Positions 1 to 6,506 of a stretch of 13,226 nucleotides of DNA are shown here, one piece after another. The stretch is from the NCBI GenBank assembly GCA_026418875.1, contig JAOAAM010000632.1, positions 1-13,226 of the forward strand. Reading direction: 5' to 3'. A program made the position numbers and the translations under genes. Each line of letters starts with the position of its first letter. Position 1 is the first letter of the stretch. The stretch is from Gemmataceae bacterium (GTDB lineage Bacteria; Planctomycetota; Planctomycetia; Gemmatales; Gemmataceae). The notes beneath the pieces are model-generated. The model was not told the origin of the DNA. It was given only the letters and a program-made list of their open reading frames with translations, and did not search any database.

Positions 1-1914
1 ACGTAGATCCGCACGATGAGGTTGTCGTTCCACCAGCAACCCGCCGATCCGCCGCGTCAATTTCAGATCCACCCCTTGCGCCACTCGGTACAAGCCGGTC
101 AGGAGGCGGACCTGATCGATGCGCGAGAACGACTCCACGCGGTCGGCCAACGATTCGATCGCCGGAGCGCCTCGGGGTCCATCGCGTAACAAGTGCAGAT
201 TGGCTTGAGCCAGGCGAAGCTCGACCCGGTCGCCCAGTTCCTTTCGAGCCGCGAGCAGGGCCTCCTCCGCTTGCGCGAAATCTCGCCGCTGGAGATGGAG
301 GGAGACCAAGGCGAGCCTGGGGGCCAAGTCTCTCGGCTCGCCGTGGATGGCCGCGTCGAGTTCCTCCAGGGCTTCGGCCTCTTTCCCTTGCGCGAGCAGC
401 AAGCTGGTACGGACGAGACGCCACTCTGGGGTCTTTCGCTCGTCGGGGGAGGATTCGGCCAGCAAGGTCTCGACGGGAGACCAGTCGCGAAGGTGGGGGG
501 GCGATTTGGTGATTTCTTGGAGCAACCAGCGAGCCACCATCAGGCGAGCTTGGGGGACCTGGGGGATCAGTCGGCGGTAAATCGCGATGGCCTCGGCGAG
601 TCGGCCCCGCTCCGCTTCGGTCGCCCCCAATTCCAGCTGAGCGGGAAGCCAACCGGGCGAGAGATCCAACGCGGTTCGGAAGGAGGCGGCGGCTGGATCG
701 AGTTGGCCCAGGCGGCGCTGGCAAATCCCAAGGAACAGGTTGGCGTAGCGAGCCAGTGTCGGGACCGGGGCTAATGCCGCCCGGCATCGCTCCAAGAGGT
801 CTCGCGCCCGGGCGTAATCTTCCTCGGCGATTTTCAGCCGGGCTTCAAGAAAATCTCGCAGATGCGAGGGCAGGTTTTCCCCTCGCGGTCCATTCAAGAT
901 GTCTCGGGCCAAGGCCAGTTCGTCCACATCGATGAGCAAATCGAGGACATCGGCTGTTTTCCGTGGGTTCTCCTCCAAGAGCGTGACGGTTCGGCGGACC
1001 ATCTCTTTCAAATCGTCGCTGGCCGCCTGTTGCGAGCGGCGTTCCAACTCGACCCGCAATTTCAGCAATGGCAGGTGGCGTGGATTCCGGTTCAGTCCGG
1101 CCGCGGTGTGTTCCTCTGCGGCTCGCAGATGCCCCATCGCGATCTCGTGCAAGGCGGCCTCGTACCGGACTTCGACCGAATCCGGCTCTTGCCGCAGGGC
1201 AAACTCGATGTCGCTACGCGCTTGCTCCGGTCGATTGGTGTCGCGGAAGAATCGGGCCAGGGCCAGTCGGGCCGAGATCGAGTCCGGAGCCGCCTGACGC
1301 AATTGCGCCATCAGTTGGTCGGCTTGATCCCGTTGATCCGGTTGGTGCCACAGCCAGCGTGCCAGCCGGACGTGCGCCTCGGTCTCCCTGGGGTCCAAGG
1401 CGATGGCTTTTCGGTAGAATTCGGCAGCTTGAGCCTCTTGCCCTTGTCCCTCGGCACATTCGCCCAACTGTCGGTGGACGACGGCATCGTTGGGGAAGTC
1501 CCGCTGCAAGATGGTCAAATGGTCTTGGGCGTCTTTCCATCGCCGCAATTCCAGGGCTTTTTGCACGGCGAGTCGGCGGGTGGAGGTGTCATCCGGGGCG
1601 ATTTGCAGCGCTCGATCCAAGGTGTGGAGGACACGCAGCCGGTCGCTGGGGAGCTTGGCCGTCTTTTCGAGCAGCCCGGCCAGTTCACGGACAGCGGCGG
1701 CATCGTCGCGGTATCGGCTGAGGTATGCCTCCATCAGTCGCACGGCTTGTTCGTGGTCGCCACGCTCCGCGGCACGAAACGCCTGTTCTTTCGCCGCCTG
1801 GAGGGCCGAGGTCGCCCGCACTCGGTACAGGGCGTAGCCGCCTCCCAGTCCCACCGCCGCCACCGACAGGGCGATCGCGATCAATTTCCAGCGCAGACGA
1901 CGTCGGCGTTTCAT
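1..1914 (-). CDS. Membrane-anchored TPR-repeat protein, C-terminus cut by window edge
   Basis: The frame is open for 638 codons from ATG 1914 to the window edge with no stop, so the C-terminus is missing. The N-terminus has an Arg/Lys-rich start (MKRRRRLRWK) followed by a hydrophobic segment at about residues 11-32, which reads as a signal anchor with the rest outside the cytoplasmic face. From about residue 35 onward the protein is a run of helical TPR-like units, for example around AVVHRQLGECAEGQGQEAQA and AEFYRKAIALDPRETEAHVR. The start is well supported: GAGG lies 6 nt upstream, and the ATG overlaps the stop of the upstream FemAB-like gene as ATGA, which implies translational coupling. 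As the last visible gene of a polysaccharide-type operon it may be a scaffold or assembly factor, comparable in position to the TPR protein PrsT of PEP-CTERM loci. That comparison is inference; TPR proteins cannot be assigned a function from repeats alone. Confidence 0.88.
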   Translation of the reverse strand, partial: MKRRRRLRWKLIAIALSVAAVGLGGGYALYRVRATSALQAAKEQAFRAAERGDHEQAVRLMEAYLSRYRDDAAAVRELAGLLEKTAKLPSDRLRVLHTLDRALQIAPDDTSTRRLAVQKALELRRWKDAQDHLTILQRDFPNDAVVHRQLGECAEGQGQEAQAAEFYRKAIALDPRETEAHVRLARWLWHQPDQRDQADQLMAQLRQAAPDSISARLALARFFRDTNRPEQARSDIEFALRQEPDSVEVRYEAALHEIAMGHLRAAEEHTAAGLNRNPRHLPLLKLRVELERRSQQAASDDLKEMVRRTVTLLEENPRKTADVLDLLIDVDELALARDILNGPRGENLPSHLRDFLEARLKIAEEDYARARDLLERCRAALAPVPTLARYANLFLGICQRRLGQLDPAAASFRTALDLSPGWLPAQLELGATEAERGRLAEAIAIYRRLIPQVPQARLMVARWLLQEITKSPPHLRDWSPVETLLAESSPDERKTPEWRLVRTSLLLAQGKEAEALEELDAAIHGEPRDLAPRLALVSLHLQRRDFAQAEEALLAARKELGDRVELRLAQANLHLLRDGPRGAPAIESLADRVESFSRIDQVRLLTGLYRVAQGVDLKLTRRIGGLLVERQPHRADLR

Positions 1915-2990
1915 GGGATACCTCGAACGATGCGCGGGCCGAGGAAACGACTAATCCCCAGTGGCAGCCGTTGCCACCACCGGACCATGCGCTGGTATTT
2001 CGGATGGTCGCGCCGCATCTCCGTGATCTGACCCCGACGGACGTAATACTGCCAGACCGAAGGCTCGGGAGACGCGCCCCATTGTTCCTTGAAGCGATAG
2101 GTTCCGCTATCGGGCGTGGAGCGGCCGAAATCGAAAATCGCTTGCTGCCGTTGGATCGCACGCTCCAGCAGGTGCCAATACATCAGCATGTTGGCGCAGG
2201 TGGGGTTGTAGGCGCGCAGGGAGCCGGCGTTGGGGACTTCCGTCACGCCATCGCCATGCAGCAGCAGGGCCGCCGCGATTGGTCCATGCGGGTGCCGCAC
2301 GACGCACAACTCGGAGCGATCCGGGAAGGTCCGCAGGATTTCCGCGTAGAGTCGGAGCGGAAAGACCGGCGAACCCAGATCACGCATGTTTTCGCTCATG
2401 ACGGCGTAGAATTCAGGCAAGAGTTCCCGCCGACCCCACACCACCCGCAAATTCTGCTTCTGACCTTTGCGGACCTGGTTTCGCACCTTGGCTGGGAAAG
2501 ACTCCCACAAGGGGCCGGGGAAATCCGGCAGCTTCAGCCGCATGTGTACTTTGTGCGTCTGCTTCGCCGTCAGCGACGGATGGTCCACGAAGCGTTCATG
2601 CCGCAATTCCAGGTAACGCACCCGCAACCGATCCGCCAACTCGACCGCTTGATCGATCAGCCTGTTGGCGACCTCGTCGTCCGCGGCCACGACACCGCCC
2701 ATGTTCAACCACGGCAGGCTGACCAAGAACTTGCCGAAGAGGAAGCTCTGGACGAAAGCGAGGGGCAAGACGCCCACCGTCCGGTCATTTTCGACGGCCT
2801 CGAGGAGATAGGGGGTGTGCTGCATGCCATACTGCAAGACCGTCAGCCAAGCGGGGTGTCGGCTCAGCCACGCGGGCCGCGGCCCCATCGCCCAAGCGGC
2901 GAGTCTCTCGGCGGCGGCACGCACTTCTCCCCGTTGGTGCAGCCGCACCTCGATGGCTCGCTCGGCGTATGCTGCAAATCGGTGGATCAT
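1911..2990 (-). CDS. FemAB-family protein, PEP-CTERM/exosortase-associated type
   Basis: 359 residues, a full length for the family. The sequence closely follows what I recall of the FemAB-like proteins associated with PEP-CTERM/exosortase systems: GVLPLAFVQSFLFGKFLVSL (residues 73-92), the LELRHE strand (128-132), KVRNQVRKGQKQNL (168-181), NMRDLGSPVF (201-210), EVPNAGSLRAYNP (251-263) and the strongest signature FDFGRSTPDSGTYRFKEQWG (286-305). The fold is a pair of GNAT-like acyltransferase domains. Classical FemA/FemX enzymes transfer amino acids from aminoacyl-tRNA to peptidoglycan peptides; for this subgroup the substrate is not established, and its occurrence with exopolysaccharide genes suggests modification of a glycan or cell-surface peptide. 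It lies 27 bp after the epimerase gene and its TGA overlaps the ATG of the following TPR gene. A purine-rich GAGGGGG lies just 1 nt before the ATG, which is close for a Shine-Dalgarno site, so a slightly different start is possible. It probably acts in the cytoplasm or at the inner membrane face. Confidence 0.9.
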   Translation of the reverse strand: MIHRFAAYAERAIEVRLHQRGEVRAAAERLAAWAMGPRPAWLSRHPAWLTVLQYGMQHTPYLLEAVENDRTVGVLPLAFVQSFLFGKFLVSLPWLNMGGVVAADDEVANRLIDQAVELADRLRVRYLELRHERFVDHPSLTAKQTHKVHMRLKLPDFPGPLWESFPAKVRNQVRKGQKQNLRVVWGRRELLPEFYAVMSENMRDLGSPVFPLRLYAEILRTFPDRSELCVVRHPHGPIAAALLLHGDGVTEVPNAGSLRAYNPTCANMLMYWHLLERAIQRQQAIFDFGRSTPDSGTYRFKEQWGASPEPSVWQYYVRRGQITEMRRDHPKYQRMVRWWQRLPLGISRFLGPRIVRGIP

Positions 2991-3017
2991 ACCCCCTCGG
3001 CCTGCCTGATCATGTTC

Positions 3018-4016
3018 TCAGCGCAATCGACGCGAGTCTTCGGTTGGCGGGTGAGTCGATGGCGGTGAAGTCGATGGCGCTGGAATCGTTTCCTGGCGCT
3101 GCCATTCGATCTGACGTTTCAAACCTTCCTCCAGCCCCACCCGCGGTTCCCAGCCGAGGTGGCGGCGAATCTTAGACGTATCGGCCCCGGTGTAGCGCTG
3201 GTCGCCGGGCCGAGCCGGGGCCATCCGCGTCCGCGCTTTTCGACCCACGATGGTCTCGATCCGGGAGATGATGTCCCAGACACTGGCGGTCTCACCACCG
3301 CCCACGTTGAAAGTCTCCCCGGGAACGGCATCGACGGCACGGATGGTCGCCTCGACGGCATCGCTGACGAAGGTGTTGCCGCGGACCTGTTTGCCGTCGC
3401 CGGTGATGGTGATTTCCTCGTCCTGGAGCAAGGCACGGATGAAGCGATGGTAGCCCATGTCCGGCCGTTGTCGAGGACCGTAGACACTGAAGTAACGCAG
3501 CACGACGAGCGGCAGCCGGATCGCTTCCTCATAGGCGTGGCACAGATGTTCGCCGGCGAGCTTGGTCACTCCATAGGGCGAGACGGGTCGGGTCGGGAGC
3601 GATTCATCTCCATTGGCGTACAGCCCATAGACGGAAGAGGTCGAGGCATAGATGAACCGGGACAGCCGTGGGCAGTGGCTTTTCACCGCTTCGAGGAGCC
3701 GTTGCGTCGCGGTCACGTTGCACGCCGTGTACAGGTCCATCTGCGTCCAACTCGCGACCAGCCCGGGCATGGCGGCGAGGTGGAAGACGACGTCGGCGTC
3801 GCGGATCGCCTCGTCGAGAGGATCGGTCCGCAGGTCGATTGGGAAGAAGGTGTAGTGGGGATGTTGGGCGGCACCGGCCCGGTTCCGCTGCTTCACTTCA
3901 ACGGGGTAGTACGGGACGAACGAGTCGATGCCCCGGACGGTGTGTCCGCGGCGGAGCAATTCCTCCACCAGGTGCGATCCGATGAAGCCGGCGGCTCCCG
4001 TCACCACGCAAAGCAT
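3018..4016 (-). CDS. NAD-dependent sugar-nucleotide epimerase/dehydratase (extended SDR)
   Basis: 332 residues with all hallmarks of an extended short-chain dehydrogenase acting on nucleotide sugars. The Rossmann motif TGAAGFIG is at residues 6-13, the acidic NAD-ribose residue is D31 (GIDSF), ASTSSVYG at 124-131 carries the catalytic Ser/Thr, and the catalytic pair is Y148/K152 in SPYGVTK. LRYFSVYGPRQRPDM (173-187) and FNVGGGE (236-242) are typical of the GalE/UDP-glucuronate epimerase branch. The segment DSFVPYYPVEVKQRN (31-45) recalls UDP-glucuronate 4-epimerases, so 4-epimerisation of a UDP-hexose or UDP-hexuronate is the best guess; a decarboxylase or dehydratase is less likely. The start is supported by GGAG 6 nt upstream. 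It sits 22 bp after a glycosyltransferase gene and 27 bp before the FemAB-like gene, so it likely supplies a sugar donor for the same pathway. The last ~22 residues are a Pro/Ser/Thr-rich tail beyond the usual domain end. Confidence 0.93.
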   Translation of the reverse strand: MLCVVTGAAGFIGSHLVEELLRRGHTVRGIDSFVPYYPVEVKQRNRAGAAQHPHYTFFPIDLRTDPLDEAIRDADVVFHLAAMPGLVASWTQMDLYTACNVTATQRLLEAVKSHCPRLSRFIYASTSSVYGLYANGDESLPTRPVSPYGVTKLAGEHLCHAYEEAIRLPLVVLRYFSVYGPRQRPDMGYHRFIRALLQDEEITITGDGKQVRGNTFVSDAVEATIRAVDAVPGETFNVGGGETASVWDIISRIETIVGRKARTRMAPARPGDQRYTGADTSKIRRHLGWEPRVGLEEGLKRQIEWQRQETIPAPSTSPPSTHPPTEDSRRLR

Positions 4017-4038
4017 GCCCCACTCCGAATCATGTCAA

Positions 4039-5229
4039 TCATGGCGCGGCGTGAATCGGCGAGCGGGTCCTCCCCTGCCGTCGCGCCCCTCCGTGGAGCA
4101 GTTCATCATACACGCGGGCCAGCCGTTCCATCCGCTGGGCGAAACCATGGCGTTCCACGACGATGCGGCGAGCCACCCGAGCCAACGCCTGTCGTTTTCC
4201 CGAGTCGCTGAGCAACTCGCCGATGGCCTCGGTTAGCGCGGCGGCATCCCCAGGGGGCACCAACCGACCGCTTTCCCCGTCGGCGATGAGCTTGGGAACT
4301 CCCGCGACGGCCGTCGCCACGCAGGGCACCCCCATCGCCATCGCCTCCAAGACCACGTTCGGCAGCCCTTCGCGTCGGCTGCTCAGGGCGAACAAATCCA
4401 TCGCTTCGAAGTAGGGTCGGGTGTCGGCCTGAAACCCGGCCAAACGGCCGTCCGCTTGGAGGCCCCACTTTTCCATCATAGCTTGCAGTCGCGGCTGATC
4501 GTCGCCCTCGCCGACGATCACTAGTTGAAGCGGCAGCCCTTGGGATCGCAACGCTCCCACCGCTTCGATGAGCAGGTCGAACCCCTTCTCTGGCGACAGT
4601 CGGCCGACTCCGCCGATCAATGGTCGCTCAGGATCGAAACCCAGCCGTTGCTTTGCGACGTCGATCGGCTGAGTTCGCTGATACTCCTCCGTGTCGATAC
4701 CGTTCTCCAGCAGCACCAACTTTCGGGGTGACACGCCGATGCGTCGGCATTCGGCAACGAGATCGTCCGAGACACACAGCACCCGTTCGAAATGGGGCAG
4801 GCAGAGCTTGTCGATGCGATAATAGAGCGGGGTTCGAGCTGTGTGCCGCACCCAACCATGCACGGTGGTGACCAACCGCATCGGGTAGAGGCGACGAAGG
4901 AGCAGGCCCAAAGCGTTGGTCTTGTAATCATGCCCATGGAAGATGGCGACCTTCTCCCGCCGGCACAAGCGGAGCAACGCCGCCATGGCGCTTACGTCCC
5001 AGGGTCCGCGGTCGGGGATCTCGGCCAAGGGGGCCTCCTTGGCCATCGCTTTCTGCCGCAGGCTGTCGAACCCAGCATCGCCGGGCGGGTGCAGGTAGGC
5101 ACAGATCATTCGGTAGCCGAGCGGTTCGAGAAAGCGCGGCGAATTCAGGATGGTCTTCTCCGGCCCGCCGCCCGTCCCAGTGACGACTCGGGCATCCAGC
5201 ACGGTCACGGGCAGGTTTGTCTCAGTCAT
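4039..5229 (-). CDS. GT4-family glycosyltransferase (GT-B fold)
   Basis: 396 residues from ATG 5229. The N-terminal domain starts VTVLDARVVTGTGGGPEKTI (residues 8-27), with the Gly-rich loop GTGGGPEKT facing the acceptor site, and contains FHGHDYKTNALG (97-108) and TVHGW (122-126). The C-terminal donor-binding domain has GGVGRLSPEKGFDLLIEA (206-223), LVIVGEGDD (236-244) and the family E-x7-E motif as REGLPNVVLEAMAMGVPCVA (286-305, key residues E287 and E295). This is a retaining GT-B enzyme using a nucleotide sugar; donor and acceptor cannot be read from sequence. A longer open frame reaches 5421, but the extra 64 residues are Arg-rich, lie entirely within the upstream glycosyltransferase gene and have no family resemblance, so 5229 is preferred. 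From that start it overlaps the preceding gene by 8 nt, which suggests coupled translation. It probably acts at the cytoplasmic face of the inner membrane in assembly of a surface glycan. Confidence 0.92.
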   Translation of the reverse strand: MTETNLPVTVLDARVVTGTGGGPEKTILNSPRFLEPLGYRMICAYLHPPGDAGFDSLRQKAMAKEAPLAEIPDRGPWDVSAMAALLRLCRREKVAIFHGHDYKTNALGLLLRRLYPMRLVTTVHGWVRHTARTPLYYRIDKLCLPHFERVLCVSDDLVAECRRIGVSPRKLVLLENGIDTEEYQRTQPIDVAKQRLGFDPERPLIGGVGRLSPEKGFDLLIEAVGALRSQGLPLQLVIVGEGDDQPRLQAMMEKWGLQADGRLAGFQADTRPYFEAMDLFALSSRREGLPNVVLEAMAMGVPCVATAVAGVPKLIADGESGRLVPPGDAAALTEAIGELLSDSGKRQALARVARRIVVERHGFAQRMERLARVYDELLHGGARRQGRTRSPIHAAP

Positions 5230-6397
5230 CGATGATTTGCTCAAATTGTCGCGCTTTCTCCGCCCAGCTTTCCTGTTGCAAACGCCGACGCGCGTGAGCT
5301 TGCTCCGCCGAAAGCCCCTCGGTGATCCGCCGCCGCACCGCTTCGACAAACGATGCCGGGGAGTCCGCCAGGTCCAGGCAATCGCCCCACGCACAATTCG
5401 CCGGCAAATCACGCACGACACATGGCCGACCCGTCGCTAGGTATTCCTTGAGCTTCAACGGTTGCAAGGCCCGAGTGACCGGCAGATCGGCATAGGGCAT
5501 GATGAGGACGGCGGCCTGGCGGGCCAAGTGGGGCAAGCGTTCTAGAGGTTGCGGCGGCAACCGTTCGACATTTGGCAGGCGGAGAAGTTCCGGGTCCGGG
5601 TCATTCTCCGGGCCGACCAACACGACCCGGCCCAGTTCCGCCCGAGACAATGCCCGGAGGATCTCCAGATCCATCCGGCGGTCGATCACGCCCCAGAAGA
5701 GAATCACGGGCCGACCCGAATCTGCCGCGATGGCGGCAGCTTCCTCATCCGCCTCGGACGGGCTTGACCAGAACTCGACATCCACGCCGTGTGTCAGCAG
5801 AACGCTGTCGCGTCCCATCGCTTTCAACCGATCTTGCAAGGTTTCGCTGACAGCGATGACACGATCGACTTTCGCGAGCAGGCGTTGTTCCATGAGGCGC
5901 AAAGTTCGGCCATCCAAGCCGGGCCAGACGCTGAAGTCATCGACGCAGTAATACACCCATCGCCGGGCCGGCACTCGACCCACCAGGTCGGCGGTCAGCG
6001 GCAAGGTGGTGACGATGATCGGCTCGTCGCCCAAGGCGTTGACCACGCCATTCAAATGCGCCGTCAACAAGACCCGATTCAACCATCGGTCGCCCCGACG
6101 GCTGAACCAAGGCCACATCTTGGGATGGCTGACACTGAGGCCGTCGGGCAGCGGCCGTGATTCGCTGCGTGACCACGAGCGCAACTTCTCCCAACCGCGC
6201 TTGAGGGTGGCTCGATTCAAGGCGGGTTTCCGCGTGCCGATCGTATTCACCCAGTGGATCCGCCGCCGTGATAAAAGTTGCCGAGCCAGGTGCTGCGAAC
6301 TCGAGGGATGGCGCCCCCAATCATCGGCAAACCAGATCAGCGGTCGTTTCACCCACATGCGGTCGCTCTTGGGCCACGGAGGACTCAATTCCAACAT
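5222..6397 (-). CDS. Glycosyltransferase, GT4/TuaH-like
   Basis: 391 residues. The first part starts RPLIWFADDWGRHPSSSQHL (residues 18-37), followed by IIVTTLPLTADLVG (127-140) and YYCVDDFSVWPG (149-160), which resembles the WYxxxDD region of TuaH-like glycosyltransferases of teichuronic acid and exopolysaccharide clusters. The second half shows a GT-B donor domain: VILFWGVIDRRMDLEIL (231-247), VVLVGPENDPDPEL (258-271), VLIMPYAD (297-304) and QPLKLKEYLATGRPCVV (312-328). The E-x7-E motif is not in its standard form, as is usual for this subgroup, so the specificity is unknown. It is the first gene of the minus-strand operon; its TGA lies inside the start of the next glycosyltransferase gene. 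ATG 6397 is the longest start; ATG 6358 (MWVKRPLIWF) begins right at the conserved region and is an equally reasonable alternative. Neither has a strong Shine-Dalgarno sequence. Confidence 0.87.
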   Translation of the reverse strand: MLELSPPWPKSDRMWVKRPLIWFADDWGRHPSSSQHLARQLLSRRRIHWVNTIGTRKPALNRATLKRGWEKLRSWSRSESRPLPDGLSVSHPKMWPWFSRRGDRWLNRVLLTAHLNGVVNALGDEPIIVTTLPLTADLVGRVPARRWVYYCVDDFSVWPGLDGRTLRLMEQRLLAKVDRVIAVSETLQDRLKAMGRDSVLLTHGVDVEFWSSPSEADEEAAAIAADSGRPVILFWGVIDRRMDLEILRALSRAELGRVVLVGPENDPDPELLRLPNVERLPPQPLERLPHLARQAAVLIMPYADLPVTRALQPLKLKEYLATGRPCVVRDLPANCAWGDCLDLADSPASFVEAVRRRITEGLSAEQAHARRRLQQESWAEKARQFEQIIDD

Positions 6398-6442
6398 AGC
6401 ATTCCGGCCCTGACGGCGTCGTTGCCGCCGCCGGTTTTGGCT

Positions 6443-6448
6443 ATCATA
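6443..6448 (-). promoter_or_regulatory. Candidate -10 element of the minus-strand operon
   Basis: Read on the minus strand this is TATGAT, one mismatch from the bacterial -10 consensus, about 45 nt before the first start codon of the glycosyltransferase operon. No good -35 hexamer is visible at 16-18 bp (the best is GTGGCG). On the plus strand the same bases give TATCAT, which could serve the divergent enolase-superfamily gene. Direction is therefore unresolved and the call is tentative. Confidence 0.25.
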
Positions 6449-6506
6449 CGCTCATGACCCGCCACGCCACCCACCGCTGAGGCCGCTCATGACCCGCCAC
6501 GCCACC
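6449..6506 (+). repeat. Two copies of a 23-bp direct repeat spanning a start codon
   Basis: The 23 bases at 6449-6471 recur exactly at 6484-6506, a period of 35 bp. Each copy contains CGCTCATGACCCGCC, so the initiation region of the downstream gene (ATG 6489) is duplicated together with its first codons. Because 35 is not a multiple of three, the two ATGs lie in different frames. Confidence 0.9.
6454..6480 (+). other. Eight-codon upstream mini-ORF (possible leader peptide)
   Basis: The upstream repeat copy gives ATG 6454 and an open frame of eight codons, MTRHATHR, ending at TGA 6478-6480. The first six residues match the real protein start MTRHATDI exactly. The TGA overlaps the GAGG Shine-Dalgarno sequence (6479-6482) of the main gene and lies 8 nt before its ATG, a geometry suited to reinitiation or translational interference. 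No Shine-Dalgarno sequence precedes the mini-ORF itself, so it may be untranslated, or transcription may start downstream of it. Confidence 0.35.

Noticed and set aside
1871..1878. GCGATCGC palindrome
   Set aside because: A single notable occurrence inside coding sequence; not evidence of a repeat family in this window.
862..2031. 389-codon plus-strand open frame
   Set aside because: Antisense to the TPR gene in matching codon phase, a common GC-rich shadow; the translated sequence has no family resemblance.
1725..3068. 447-codon plus-strand open frame
   Set aside because: Antisense across the FemAB-like gene and both of its junctions; the minus-strand gene has a strong family match.
3159..4211. 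350-codon plus-strand open frame
   Set aside because: Antisense to the epimerase and the end of a glycosyltransferase gene, both with clear motifs.
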